Part shown: one piece after another, positions 42,801 through 51,907 of the stretch
Position numbering within the stretch: position 1 is the stretch's first letter
How the letters are laid out: each line of letters starts with the position of its first letter
Notes under the pieces: generated by a model
What the model was told of the DNA's origin: nothing
The model's database searches: none
What the model saw: the letters and a program-made list of their open reading frames with translations, nothing else
Made by a program: the position numbers and the translations under genes
NCBI RefSeq assembly: GCF_021412625.1
Contig: NZ_JAKCFI010000022.1
Span: 1 to 64,000, forward strand
Source: Myxococcus stipitatus
Lineage (GTDB): Bacteria > Myxococcota > Myxococcia > Myxococcales > Myxococcaceae
Direction of reading: 5' to 3'
Length of the DNA stretch: 64,000 nt

Positions 42801-43730
42801 TCAGCTGGCGTGGGGGGAGGGGCGCGCGGAGGCCTCCGCGTGCTCGGGCTCGACGTGGACCACCACGTCCACGACCTGCGGGTACGCGGCGTGGAGCGCG
42901 CGCTCGACGTGGTCCGCCACCTCGTGGGCCTGGGCCGTGGTGAGCTCCGGCGCCACTTCGATCTTCAGGTCGACGTAGACGCTCTCCTCCATGCCCCGGC
43001 TGCGCACGTCGCGGCAGCTGCGCACGCCCGGCACGGCCATGGTGTGCTGCGCCACCTGCGCGGCGTCCAGGCGCGCGGTGTCGGAGAGGATGCCCACCGC
43101 CTGCCGGATGATGCCGTAGGCCACCCACGCCACGAACACCATCACCAGAAGCGCCACCACGCCGTCCGCCTTGGGGTAGCCCAGCGCGACGAGCCCCAGG
43201 GACGCGAGCACCGCCAGCGTGACGAAGACGTCCGACAGCGTGTGGCTCGCGTCCGCCAGAAGCAGGGTGCTGTTGTAGCGCTCGCCGTAGTGGCGCTCCA
43301 CGCGCGTCACCACCAGGTTGATGACCAGGGTGAGCGCCATGACGCCCGCCATCGCGGGGGTGACCTCGACGTGGCGGTCATGCATCAGCGAGTCGAGCGC
43401 CATGCGCCCCAGCTCCAGCATGCCGATGCCAATCATCGCGCCGATGCCCAGTGACGCGAGCGCCTCGAACTTGCCGTGGCCGTATGGGTGGTCCAGGTCC
43501 GCGGGCCGCGAGGCCACGCCCATGGCCACCAACCCCAGGACGTTGGAGCCGCCGTCGATGAACGAGTGCAGCCCGTCCGCCGTCACCGCGGCCGACTGGC
43601 TGACGAGCCCGAAGACGAGCTTGGCCCCCGCGACCAGCCAGTTGGCGACGAGGATGGCGAGCAGCACGAAGCGGATGCGCCGGTTTCGCAGCTGGAGCGC
43701 GGCGGTGCGGTCCTGGAGGGAGGTGTCCAC
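42801..43730 (-). CDS. Cation diffusion facilitator (zinc/iron/cobalt exporter)
   Basis: A 309-residue inner-membrane divalent-metal/proton antiporter of the CDF family. Six transmembrane helices lie in the first 215 residues. Metal-site motifs are DGLHSFIDGG in helix 2 and ADASHTLSDVFV in helix 5. DLDHPYGHGKFEALASLGIG is the family signature after helix 2. The C-terminal cytosolic domain (about 220-305) has the ferredoxin-like dimerisation fold with VPGVRSCRDVRSRGM and VVVHVEPEHAEA. Metal specificity (Zn, Mn, Fe or Co) is not readable with confidence. Monocistronic; no metal-responsive operator seen. Confidence 0.93.
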   Translation of the reverse strand: MDTSLQDRTAALQLRNRRIRFVLLAILVANWLVAGAKLVFGLVSQSAAVTADGLHSFIDGGSNVLGLVAMGVASRPADLDHPYGHGKFEALASLGIGAMIGIGMLELGRMALDSLMHDRHVEVTPAMAGVMALTLVINLVVTRVERHYGERYNSTLLLADASHTLSDVFVTLAVLASLGLVALGYPKADGVVALLVMVFVAWVAYGIIRQAVGILSDTARLDAAQVAQHTMAVPGVRSCRDVRSRGMEESVYVDLKIEVAPELTTAQAHEVADHVERALHAAYPQVVDVVVHVEPEHAEASARPSPHAS

Positions 43731-43801
43731 GTCGCTGCACCCTAGTGGGAACCGCGACCGCCCGCGAGCGTCCGCGGCGTCGGGCGTGTGTCAGCCCAAC
43801 G

Positions 43802-45043
43802 TCAGTTGGGCTGGCGGAACAGCCGCATCCGCGGGCCGCCGCCGAACTCCATGAAGAAGCCGAAGGAGAACTTCACCTTGGAGTCGTCGCTCAACAGCCC
43901 CGGCGGTGGGTTGGGGAAGGGCTGGGCGCGCTGGAACGAGGACACCGCCTCCAGGTCCAGGAAGTCCAGGCCGCTGCTCTTCTCCACCTGGATGTCGGTG
44001 ATGCGGCCCTTCTCGTCGAGCGTGATTTCCAGCAGCGTGTAGCGGTCCTTGCCGGAGTACATGCTGCCGGTGGGGTCCCTGCGCTGGAGCTGCTCATTGG
44101 GGTTCCAGTGCATGCCCACGCTCTGCTTCACGCGGTTGAAGAAGCTGGCGTACTTCCACTCGCGGGAGTTGAGGAGCGTCTGCTCGCCCTCGTCCACGTC
44201 GCGCAGGTGGTCGTTCGGCGCGGCGCCCAGGATCTTGTCCATGGCCGCCTGCGACGGCATCAGCGCGGCGATGCCGGGCGAGCCCACGCGGCCCGACGAG
44301 CCCTCCTCCTCGCTGCCCTGGCCCGGCTGGATGCGCAGGCGCTTCGCGTTGCCCGTCAGCTCGTCGCTCTCGTTCTGGTTGTGCACCGCGACCCCGCCGG
44401 GCGTGGTCGGGTCGGCCTTCAGCTTCACCTCGTCCTTGCGGTGGATGTCCGGCAGCTCGAAGGCGAACTTCTGGGAACTCTCCGACAGCGGCTTGTCGTC
44501 GTGGCCCAGGCCGTTGTTGCCGCCCACGCGCGGGGCCTGGGGCTCGCCGCTCGCGCCCTTCTGCTCCTGGGGCGCGGTGCGCTGGGGCATGGCGTTGCGG
44601 TAGAAGGGCGTCTGGTCGCGGGCGCGCGTCTCCTTCTCCACCTTGTTGTCGTGCTCGGCCAGGTACTTCGCGTCAGGGGCCTTCTGCTCGTTGCCCGGGG
44701 CCAGGTCCACCACCTGCCCCTCCGGCCGCTCCTGCTTGGGCTCGGGCTTCTTCTCCTCGACGCGGGGACGCTCCGACACGCGCGGCTTCGTCTGCTGCGG
44801 CGACGCCTTGCCCCGGTTCTTCGCCCACTGGTCGGCGGTCAGGGGCCGGACGGCCACGGACGTGGGGGGACGGGTGACGGCCTTGTGCTCCCGGGGCGCA
44901 GGGGACAGCGTGCCGGTGAACAGCACGGCGCCCAGGTAGAGGGCGTGGGCCAACAGGGCGAGCGCCACCGCGGCGACGACGCGCCAGGGTGAGCCTCGCC
45001 GCCGCTTGCGGCGCCAGTCTGTCGGTGAAGGACCCGTGCTCAC
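43802..45043 (-). CDS. TonB-family protein (C-terminal TonB domain, long linker)
   Basis: A 413-residue protein. A basic N terminus (DWRRKRRRGSPWR) precedes one membrane anchor (about 20-45, VVAAVALALLAHALYLGAVLF). A long hydrophilic Pro/Lys/Glu/Gln-rich region (about 50-260) is suited to span the periplasm. The C-terminal domain (about 290-400) has WKYASFFNRVKQSVGMHW, then RYTLLEITLDEKGRITDIQV, SSGLDFLDLEAVSSFQRA and QPFPNPP, a pattern typical of TonB C-terminal domains. It probably transduces proton-motive energy to an outer-membrane receptor or another envelope machine. No exbB/exbD or receptor gene is adjacent. The start is GTG 45043. Confidence 0.85.
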   Translation of the reverse strand: MSTGPSPTDWRRKRRRGSPWRVVAAVALALLAHALYLGAVLFTGTLSPAPREHKAVTRPPTSVAVRPLTADQWAKNRGKASPQQTKPRVSERPRVEEKKPEPKQERPEGQVVDLAPGNEQKAPDAKYLAEHDNKVEKETRARDQTPFYRNAMPQRTAPQEQKGASGEPQAPRVGGNNGLGHDDKPLSESSQKFAFELPDIHRKDEVKLKADPTTPGGVAVHNQNESDELTGNAKRLRIQPGQGSEEEGSSGRVGSPGIAALMPSQAAMDKILGAAPNDHLRDVDEGEQTLLNSREWKYASFFNRVKQSVGMHWNPNEQLQRRDPTGSMYSGKDRYTLLEITLDEKGRITDIQVEKSSGLDFLDLEAVSSFQRAQPFPNPPPGLLSDDSKVKFSFGFFMEFGGGPRMRLFRQPN

Positions 45044-45152
45044 GGCGCGATGATAAACCTCCGAGGCGGCGGGCTAGTCCCGACCCGTTCGACACTCGAC
45101 AGCCGGGCAGGGGAGGGCGTCCACTCGGCGTGCACTGCTCCTCGCTTCGACC

Positions 45153-46946
45153 TCAATAGATGGGGGCCACTTCCGCGCCGTTGAAGTAGTGCCGGAGGAT
45201 GTCCTGGTAGCGCTGGCCAGCCTCCGCTCGGCCGATGGCTCCATTCTGGCACATCCCTACTCCGTGGCCCCAGCCTCCGCCACGGAAAACCCAGTGGGTG
45301 GGCCGCCCCTCGGTGTCCCGCTGGGCCTCCACCACCGCCATGCTGCTGTTGAGCATCCCGAAGAGCCGGCGGATGTTCAGCTCGCCTCGCACCTGGGTGG
45401 CCCCCTGGTCCCCGGACACCGAGAGCACCCTCGCCCGGCCGGAGACCCCCCGCTCGCCCAGGCTCATCGCCTGGACCCGCCCCACGCCCAGCTTCGCCAC
45501 CAGTGCGTCCACCTGCGCCGCAGAGAAGCGCTTCTCCCAGCGGAACTTGCTGGGCTGGGCGAACCGGGACAGCTGGCACGCGGCGCGAGGCGAGGGGGCG
45601 GCCAGCCAGGCCTCCAGGTGCGACGGGTCCAGCCCCGCCTCGGACGGCTCCAGCGTGTCCGGCCTCCCGCGCAGGTTCGGGTCCGGGGGGCCGCCCCAGA
45701 CGATGTCGTTGTCCTCCGTGTGCCCGCCACACACCGCGCTGTACACGGAGTCCACCAGCCGCCCGCCCACGCCGAACAGGGCCTCGCCCCGCGTCGCCTC
45801 CACCGCGGCCGTCGTGCTCGCTGCCTCGCCCGTGCGCCCCCGGTACACCGCGCAGTGCTGCTCCGCACAGAGCAGGTATGGGTCCGCCAGGTGCTTGATG
45901 CCCACCTTGGCGAGCACCTCGCCGCGCGCCGTGACGGCCTGGGCCTTGAGCGCCTCCGGGTGGGCCCGCGCGAAGATTTCCGCCGGCACCAGCCCCTTGA
46001 GCAGGTCCTCCAGTGGGACGACGTTCACCACCGCCAGGAGGCCGGCGCGGTCCACCACCAGTTGGAGCGCGCCCCGGAAGGTGCGGTCCTCGAAGCCGTG
46101 GAAGTCGTAGCCCACGCCGTACTCCACCTGGCGCACGTCGAAGCCCGCGCCGTCCGGCGTCTCCGCGTCCAGCCGGTCCTGCGCCAGGCCCACCACCGCG
46201 CCTGACTCGTCGAGCACCTCCAGGATGGCGCGCGCGGGCTGGCGCACCTCCTCGAAGAGGCTCGTGCGCACGCCGTGGGCGCGCAGCAGCTCCGCCTGGC
46301 TCTTCATCGCGTCCTCGACGGAGTGCGCCTCGTCCACGAGCAGCAGCACGCGCCGGTTGTCGATGACCTTCCCCGCGATGCCGTACACCCCGCCCAGCGC
46401 CTGGGTGCGCACCGCCACGCCCCGCGCGCGCCACTCCGCCTGGGCCGCGCCCAGGCCCTCGCGGTCCGTGAACCGGAACTCGCCCAACTGCACGCGCGCC
46501 AGCAGCACCGCCGCTTCCCCCTGCGTCACGCGCACCGTCCACCGCGTCCCCGCCGCGGCGTCCAGCACCCGGTCCTCCTCGCCGCCGAAGCGCATCCGCA
46601 TGCGGCCCCGGGGAGAGAAGGTCACCTCGCGGCGCCCCTCCATCAGCCGGATGGGCAGGCGCGGCTCTCCCCCCCGGAAGTCGAGCCGCTTGAGGTCACC
46701 CGGCCCGGGGATGCCCTGGGCGAGCGGGTCCTCTCCCGGCGGGAGCGCCGCGTCCACCGCGCCCGCGTCCGGGCCGCCCGCGTCCGGTGCCTCCGGGGCG
46801 GGGGAGGGCGTCCCCGCGTCCGGGGGGCTCGCCGTGGGGCCCCCCACGGGGGGCGTCTCCGGGCTGGTCGGGGGCTTCGGGCTCACGCAGGCGGCGAGCA
46901 GGGCGGAGAGCAGGAGTGGGACGACGGTACGCACGGGGGGCGACAC
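45153..46946 (-). CDS. SpoIID/LytB-domain lipoprotein
   Basis: A predicted lipoprotein of about 597 residues. The signal peptide VRTVVPLLLSALLAAC ends in a good lipobox (LAAC), with lipid attachment near residue 20. A Pro/Asp/Gly/Ala linker (about 20-75) follows. A beta-rich region precedes the SpoIID/LytB domain (about 330-590): VVPLEDLLKGLVPAEI, HPEALKAQAVTARGEVL, and the C-terminal GGGWGHGVGMCQNGAIGRA are hallmark motifs. SpoIID of Bacillus is a peptidoglycan lytic transglycosylase; here a wall-remodelling role at the envelope is inferred. GTG 46946 is chosen (GGCGGGTACG before it); GTG 46934 is an alternative. Divergent from the beta-helix gene. Confidence 0.87.
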   Translation of the reverse strand: MSPPVRTVVPLLLSALLAACVSPKPPTSPETPPVGGPTASPPDAGTPSPAPEAPDAGGPDAGAVDAALPPGEDPLAQGIPGPGDLKRLDFRGGEPRLPIRLMEGRREVTFSPRGRMRMRFGGEEDRVLDAAAGTRWTVRVTQGEAAVLLARVQLGEFRFTDREGLGAAQAEWRARGVAVRTQALGGVYGIAGKVIDNRRVLLLVDEAHSVEDAMKSQAELLRAHGVRTSLFEEVRQPARAILEVLDESGAVVGLAQDRLDAETPDGAGFDVRQVEYGVGYDFHGFEDRTFRGALQLVVDRAGLLAVVNVVPLEDLLKGLVPAEIFARAHPEALKAQAVTARGEVLAKVGIKHLADPYLLCAEQHCAVYRGRTGEAASTTAAVEATRGEALFGVGGRLVDSVYSAVCGGHTEDNDIVWGGPPDPNLRGRPDTLEPSEAGLDPSHLEAWLAAPSPRAACQLSRFAQPSKFRWEKRFSAAQVDALVAKLGVGRVQAMSLGERGVSGRARVLSVSGDQGATQVRGELNIRRLFGMLNSSMAVVEAQRDTEGRPTHWVFRGGGWGHGVGMCQNGAIGRAEAGQRYQDILRHYFNGAEVAPIY

Positions 46947-47078
46947 CGTACCCGCCGGGGATGGGCCTGTCACGGGCCGGACGCCCGGCGCTCCGCCTGT
47001 CCCCACTTGTCACGTGGCGAATAGACCGCGGCGCGTCCGGGGTTGCACCTGCTCATGCGAATTCGAGGAGGCAACTGC

Positions 47079-48731
47079 TTGACGTTGAAGACTCCGAAGG
47101 CCGCCCTGGCCGCCAGCCTGCTCCTGCTCGGTGCGACCGCCGCCCATGGCGCCACCCCGGGCTCGTTCCTGCCCGAAATCAAGGTGCCGGACGGGTTCGG
47201 CACCCTGGCCGCCGCTCCGGCCACCCCCTCCGGCGAGGCCGCCGCGTCCCCGGCGGCGGGCAGCCTGCCCCCCATTGGCGTCCAGGCTGTCCCGAACACG
47301 CCGGTCGCGTCCCTCCCCTCGCACCCCGACCATGCGAGCATCGCCACGCCCTCGCCCCAGCCGGGCATCGAGGCCACCGCGCTGGCGGCCGCGTCCACGC
47401 CGTCCTACTCCCGCGAGTGGGTGGTGAGCCCCTCCGGCAACGACTCCGGTGACGGCAGCGCCGGCCAGCCGCTGAAGACCATCTCCGCCGCCATCGCCAA
47501 GGCGGGCCCCGGCGAGCTCATCCGCGTGCAGGCCGGCACCTACGCCGAACGCATCGTCATCGGCTCCAACGCGAAGGCCGGCGCCGACGGCAAGCCCATC
47601 ACCCTGCAGGGCGAGGGCAGCCCGCGCGTCATCCCCGGCGGCGGCTCCGGCGCCCTCGTCCAGGTGCGCCGGCCGCATTGGGTCATCGACGGCTTCGAGC
47701 TGGACGTGCAGGGCCAGGCCATCTTCGGCGTCGCCTTCGAGGGCAACGTCGCGGGCTCCACGCTGGTGAACTCGGAGCTGCACCACGGCGGCGGCGGCGC
47801 GGGCGTGACGACCTTCAACAAGGCCACCGGCGCCATCATCGAGAACAACCACATCCACGACTTCGTGCGGACCACCGGCAACAAGGACTCGCACGGCGTC
47901 GTCGTGCAGCCCACGTCCAAGGACATCACCGTCCGCAACAACGACATCCACGACAACTCGGGTGACTCGGTGCAGTGCCTGGGGCCCGAGGGCTTCAGCT
48001 CGCTGCCCCCCGCGGACGGGCTGCTGGTGGAGAACAACCACTTCTACAACAACCGTGAGAACGCGGTGGACATCAAGACGTGCTACGGCGTGGTCGTCCG
48101 CAACAACCGGATGCACCAGTTCAAGCCCACCAGCACGGCCAAGGGCGACGTCGTCGTGGTCCACTACTCCGCCAGCAACGTGGTGGTGGAGGACAACGAA
48201 ATCTACGACGGCGCCAAGGGCATCTCCGTCGGCGGCAACCACGAGGGGCCCGTCCCCTCTGGCATCGTCGTGCGCCGCAACCGCATCCACGGCATGACCA
48301 ACGCCAACGGCGGCGAGGGCACGGGCATCCGCCTCGAGAACTCCAAGGGCACCGTGGTCGTCAACAACACCGTCACCGGCTCCGCCACCGCCCTCATCAT
48401 CGGCCACGGCACGGGCGGCGCCACGCAGAGCCCGGTGATTCGCAACAACATCCTCGACGCGAACGTCACCGTGGACCTGGGGGGACAGGCGCCTGGCATG
48501 AAGCTGAGCAACAACCTCCTGAAGGGCGGCAGCCAGTGCAAGCAGAACGGGGCGGCCGTGGCCGTCGACCAGTTCATCGCCAGCGTGGGGGACACCACCT
48601 CGTCCACCGGCTCCGCGGACCTGGGCGAGGGCTTCAGCCCCGGCACCCTGGCCGTGGACAAGGGCGTCGACGTCGGCCTGCCGTTCTGCGGCGCGGCCCC
48701 GGACATCGGCGCGGTCGAGCTGGGCTGCTGA
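47079..48731 (+). CDS. Secreted right-handed beta-helix protein
   Basis: A 550-residue exported protein. The signal peptide TPKAALAASLLLLGATAAHG is followed by a Pro/Ala/Ser-rich stretch (about 22-110) and then a parallel beta-helix. The first rung is EWVVSPSGNDSGDGSAGQPL and IQAGTYAERI-like (VQAGTYAERI), the DUF1565-type entry seen in polysaccharide lyases and pectate-lyase-like proteins. Recurrent rungs include IIENNHIHDF, ITVRNNDIHDNSGD, VVVRNNRMHQF, VVVEDNEIYDGAKG and VVVRRNRIHGM-like repeats. The start is an unusual TTG (47079), favoured by GAGGAG eight bases upstream; ATG 47055 is possible. Catalytic residues are not identifiable, so a glycan lyase/epimerase or a binding protein are both open. 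Confidence 0.82.
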   Translation: MTLKTPKAALAASLLLLGATAAHGATPGSFLPEIKVPDGFGTLAAAPATPSGEAAASPAAGSLPPIGVQAVPNTPVASLPSHPDHASIATPSPQPGIEATALAAASTPSYSREWVVSPSGNDSGDGSAGQPLKTISAAIAKAGPGELIRVQAGTYAERIVIGSNAKAGADGKPITLQGEGSPRVIPGGGSGALVQVRRPHWVIDGFELDVQGQAIFGVAFEGNVAGSTLVNSELHHGGGGAGVTTFNKATGAIIENNHIHDFVRTTGNKDSHGVVVQPTSKDITVRNNDIHDNSGDSVQCLGPEGFSSLPPADGLLVENNHFYNNRENAVDIKTCYGVVVRNNRMHQFKPTSTAKGDVVVVHYSASNVVVEDNEIYDGAKGISVGGNHEGPVPSGIVVRRNRIHGMTNANGGEGTGIRLENSKGTVVVNNTVTGSATALIIGHGTGGATQSPVIRNNILDANVTVDLGGQAPGMKLSNNLLKGGSQCKQNGAAVAVDQFIASVGDTTSSTGSADLGEGFSPGTLAVDKGVDVGLPFCGAAPDIGAVELGC

Positions 48732-48759
48732 GCCCGCCCAGCCCACCCCGGAAATGACG

Positions 48760-48797
48760 AGGCCCGATGCGGAGCGACTCTCCGCATCGGGCCTTTT
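48760..48797 (+). terminator. Strong rho-independent terminator
   Basis: Perfect 15-bp stem AGGCCCGATGCGGAG (48760-48774) and CTCCGCATCGGGCCT (48780-48794), 5-base loop, then TTTTCGTCTT. It lies between the beta-helix gene and the convergent tRNA-Cys and could serve both. Confidence 0.88.
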
Positions 48798-48804
48798 CGT
48801 CTTG

Positions 48805-48876
48805 AGGCGCCACCCGGATTCGAACCGGGGAATGAAGGTTTTGCAGACCTTTGCCTTACCACTTGGCTATGGCGCC
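48805..48876 (-). tRNA. tRNA-Cys (anticodon GCA)
   Basis: On the minus strand a 72-base cloverleaf is readable. The acceptor stem is GGCGCCA/TGGCGCC. The D arm lies in TAGCCAAGTGGTAAGGC, the anticodon loop is CTGCAAA with anticodon GCA, and the T arm is CCCGGTTCGAATCCGGG. The 3' end is a single T discriminator without an encoded CCA, so CCA must be added by nucleotidyltransferase. It is the only RNA gene I find. Confidence 0.95.
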
Positions 48877-49034
48877 AACGGCTTGGGGACCGGGTTTATA
48901 CGCAGCCCGGGCCGGGGTGGTCAAGGAAGAGCAGCGGGGCGGGGCGGCGCCCCGGTACCATCCCGCATGGACGGATGTTCCCGGTGGTGGGCCGCGTCGA
49001 GCGCCCGCCGCGCACACATGGACGAGGGGTTTTG

Positions 49035-50186
49035 ATGCTGCATGGCCATGGGCTGTACCAGGAAGAGCACGAGGCGTTCCGCCGCACGGTGCGCGCGGTG
49101 GTGGACAAGGAGATCCTCCCGTTCGCCTCCCGGTGGGAGGAGGCGGAGGAGTTTCCCCGGGAGCTCTTCGCGCGCTTCGGGGAGCTGGGCTTCCTGGGCC
49201 TGAAGTACCCGGAGGCCTACGGCGGCACGGCGGCCGGAGAGCTCTACGAGGCGGTGCTCCTGGAGGAGCTGGGGCGCTGCGGGTCGGGCGGTGTGTCGGC
49301 GGGCCTGGGGGCGCAGTTCACCATCGCCACCGGCCCCCTGCACCTGTTCGGGACGGAGGACCAGAAGCGCCGCTGGCTCGCCCCGGCCATCCGTGGGGAG
49401 AAGATCGGCGCGCTCGGCATCACTGAGCCGGACGCCGGGTCCGACGTGGCGGGCCTGCGCACCACCGCGAGGCGCGACGGGGACCACTACGTCGTCAACG
49501 GCTCCAAGACGTACATCACCAACGGCGTGCGTGCGGACTTCGTGGTGATGGCGGTGAAGACGGACCCGTCCGCCGGCCACAAGGGCCTGTCCATGCTGGT
49601 GGTGGAGAAGGGCACGCCGGGCTTCACCGTGAGCCGCAAGCTGCGCAAGCTGGGCTGGCGCGCGTCGGACACCGCGGAGCTGTTCCTGGATGACTGCCGC
49701 GTCCCGGCGGAGAACCTGCTGGGGGTGGAGGGGCAGGGCTTCTCGCAGATCATGGGCAACTTCCAGTGGGAGCGCCTGTCGCTCGCGCTGGGGGCGGTGG
49801 GCGCCATGGACGACATGCTCGAGAAGGTCGTCGAGCACGTGAAGTCGCGCCGGGCCTTCGGCCAGTCGCTCAGCCAGCTCCAGGTCGTCCGGCACAAGAT
49901 CGCCGACCTGTTCACCGCCCGCGAGTGCGCGCGCCAGCTCACCTACCACGCCCTGCGCCTGCACGCGGCCGGGGAATGGGCCGTGGCCCAGACGTCCATG
50001 GCCAAGAAGGTGGCCACGGAGACGGCCTGCCGGGTGGCCGACGAGTGCCTCCAGCTCCACGGCGGCGCCGGCTACATGATGGAGTACGACATCCAGCGCC
50101 ACTGGCGGGATGCCCGGCTGGGGCCCATCGGCGGCGGGGCGAGCGAGGTGATGAACGAAATCATCGCCCGCCAGCTGGGCCTGTAG
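49035..50186 (+). CDS. Acyl-CoA dehydrogenase
   Basis: A 383-residue FAD flavoprotein that introduces the alpha-beta double bond in acyl-CoA. Motifs: LGITEPDAGSDVAGLRTTAR (FAD/substrate site), VVNGSKTYITNG, and the C-terminal CLQLHGGAGYMMEYDIQRHWRDA. The usual catalytic Glu near the C terminus (YEGT in medium-chain enzymes) is replaced by GPIGGGASEV. Instead E246 in QWERLSLALG sits in the helix that supplies the base in isovaleryl-CoA and long-chain dehydrogenases. Branched-chain or long-chain substrates are therefore likelier than short ones. ATG 49035 follows GAGGGG. No electron-transfer flavoprotein gene is next to it. Confidence 0.93.
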   Translation: MLHGHGLYQEEHEAFRRTVRAVVDKEILPFASRWEEAEEFPRELFARFGELGFLGLKYPEAYGGTAAGELYEAVLLEELGRCGSGGVSAGLGAQFTIATGPLHLFGTEDQKRRWLAPAIRGEKIGALGITEPDAGSDVAGLRTTARRDGDHYVVNGSKTYITNGVRADFVVMAVKTDPSAGHKGLSMLVVEKGTPGFTVSRKLRKLGWRASDTAELFLDDCRVPAENLLGVEGQGFSQIMGNFQWERLSLALGAVGAMDDMLEKVVEHVKSRRAFGQSLSQLQVVRHKIADLFTARECARQLTYHALRLHAAGEWAVAQTSMAKKVATETACRVADECLQLHGGAGYMMEYDIQRHWRDARLGPIGGGASEVMNEIIARQLGL

Positions 50187-50245
50187 GGCGGCCAGGCGGC
50201 CCCGGCGGGTGGGGCGGTCGGGCAGGCGGAATGGAAGAGGGCCCC

Positions 50246-50275
50246 GGGGGCCCGGGTTGAGACCCGAGAGCCCCC
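50246..50275 (+). promoter_or_regulatory. Hairpin directly before the rhodanese ribosome-binding site
   Basis: Nested arms GGGGGC (50246-50251)/GCCCCC (50270-50275) and GGGT/ACCC (50254-50257, 50262-50265) with a TGAG loop, one base before GCGGAGG, the Shine-Dalgarno of the rhodanese gene. It could be the terminator of the upstream gene or a translational control element. Confidence 0.35.
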
Positions 50276-50287
50276 GCGGAGGTCCTC

Positions 50288-50638
50288 GTGGAGCCCACCA
50301 TCCTGTGTACCGACCTTTACCTGCGACTGGGAGACGACGAGCTGCTCGTCATCGACTGTCGCAATCCCTCAGAGTGGGAACGTCATGCCCTGCACATCCC
50401 CGGCGCGTTGAGGATGTCACCCAGCGAGGTGGCCCGCGACCATCGCATGCTCCCTGACGACGAGCTCATCGTCCTGTGCGGCTGCTCGTCGGATGGGGCG
50501 GACCTGCGGCGCGTCTGCCGCCTCCTGCGCATGCACGGGCGCGACGCGGTGTGCCTGGATGGCGGACTCCAGGCGTGGATCCGAGGGGGCTACCCCACCG
50601 AGCGCCACGCCCGGGCCCCCGTCGCCGCCCAGCGCTGA
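50288..50638 (+). CDS. Single-domain rhodanese-like protein
   Basis: A 116-residue rhodanese fold. LLVIDCRNPSEWERHALHIPGA is the first motif (strand, CH2A loop). The active-site loop is LIVLCGCSSDGADLRRVCRLL, where C64 and C66 are both candidates. The loop matches the C-x-C variant rather than the classic CxxGxR. LDGGLQAWIRGGYP closes the fold. Sulfur transfer from a persulfide is expected; the acceptor is unknown. It is cytosolic, with a GTG start at 50288 and the strong GGAGG shortly upstream. It precedes asd by 72 bases. Confidence 0.88.
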   Translation: MEPTILCTDLYLRLGDDELLVIDCRNPSEWERHALHIPGALRMSPSEVARDHRMLPDDELIVLCGCSSDGADLRRVCRLLRMHGRDAVCLDGGLQAWIRGGYPTERHARAPVAAQR

Positions 50639-50710
50639 CGGGCGGTGGATGCGGCGCGTCGTCAAAGGGTGTATGGAGCGGCCGACATCCTCCCTTGGAG
50701 AATCGCCCCC

Positions 50711-51799
50711 ATGGCCAAGCTTCGTGCCGCCCTCATCGGCGCCACCGGACTCGCGGGTCAGCAGTTCATCGCCGCCCTCAAGGACCATCCCTACTTCGAG
50801 CTGACCGGCCTCGCCGCGTCGCCACGCTCCGCGGGGAAGACCTACGGTGAGGCGCTGCGCACCGCCAGTGGCATGACGGGCTGGTTCGTCCAGGAGAAGC
50901 TGGCGCCCCAGGTGGCAGCCATGAAGGTGGTCAGCGGCGACGCCCTCGAGGCCAGGGACTACGACCTCGTCTTCTCCGCCGTGGAGGCGGACGTGGCGCG
51001 CGAACTGGAGCCGAAGCTCGCCCGGGACATCCCCGTCTTCTCCGCCGCCAGCGCCTTCCGTTACGAGGCGGATGTCCCCCTCGTCATCCCGCCCGTCAAC
51101 GCCGCGCATGCGCCGCTGGTTCGCGAGCAGCAGCGGCGGCGGGGCTGGAAGGGCTTCATCGTCCCGAGCCCCAACTGCACCACCACGGGCCTGGCCGTGA
51201 CGTTGGCGCCCCTGGCCGAGCGCTTCGGAGTGAAGGCCGTCATCATGACCAGCCTCCAGGCCATGTCCGGCGCCGGTCGTTCCCCGGGCGTCATCGGCAT
51301 GGACATCCTCGACAACGTCATCCCCTACATCCCCAAGGAGGAGCACAAGGTCGAGGTGGAGACGAAGAAGATTCTGGGCGCCCTCGACGCCGCGGGCTCC
51401 GCCATCACCCCCCACGACGTCCGGGTCTCCTGCACCTGCACCCGCGTCAACGTCCTGGAGGGCCACACCGAGTCCGTCTTCGTCTCCCTGGCGAGCAAGG
51501 CCACCGTGGCGGACGTGACCCAGGCCATGCGCGAGTGGCGTGGCGCCGAGGTCGCCAACAACCTGCCTTCCTCGCCCCCCGCGTGGATCGAACTGTTCGA
51601 TGACCCGTTCCGCCCCCAGCCCCGGCTGGACCGCGAGACGCACGGGGGCATGGCCACCACGGTGGGGCGCGTGCGCGAGGACGGTGTGCTGGAGAACGGC
51701 TTCAAGTACGTGCTCGTCTCCCACAACACGAAGATGGGCGCGGCGCGCGGGGCCATCCTCGGGGCGGAGCTGCTGCGGGCCCAGGGCCTGCTGGGCTGA
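50711..51799 (+). CDS. asd: Aspartate-semialdehyde dehydrogenase, archaeal/fungal type
   Basis: A 362-residue NADP enzyme reducing aspartyl phosphate to aspartate semialdehyde, the branch point to lysine, threonine and methionine. NADP motif: GATGLAG at 10-16. The catalytic Cys is C156 in PSPNCTTTGLA. The acid/base His region reads VRVSCTCTRVNVLEGHTESV. The stretches TSLQAMSGAGRSPG and KVEVETKKILGAL, and the NxGHT-like segment, match the archaeal/fungal subfamily rather than the common bacterial one. ATG 50711 is preceded by TTGGAG. Monocistronic. Confidence 0.93.
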   Translation: MAKLRAALIGATGLAGQQFIAALKDHPYFELTGLAASPRSAGKTYGEALRTASGMTGWFVQEKLAPQVAAMKVVSGDALEARDYDLVFSAVEADVARELEPKLARDIPVFSAASAFRYEADVPLVIPPVNAAHAPLVREQQRRRGWKGFIVPSPNCTTTGLAVTLAPLAERFGVKAVIMTSLQAMSGAGRSPGVIGMDILDNVIPYIPKEEHKVEVETKKILGALDAAGSAITPHDVRVSCTCTRVNVLEGHTESVFVSLASKATVADVTQAMREWRGAEVANNLPSSPPAWIELFDDPFRPQPRLDRETHGGMATTVGRVREDGVLENGFKYVLVSHNTKMGAARGAILGAELLRAQGLLG

Positions 51800-51907
51800 C
51801 AGCGCCCTTCGCGAGACAGGCGACACAAATTCCGGGTGCCATCCCGGGTACGACCCATTAGTCTGCGCGCCCACGGACGCGCTGAAGATTTCTAGAGGAG
51901 AGCTTTC

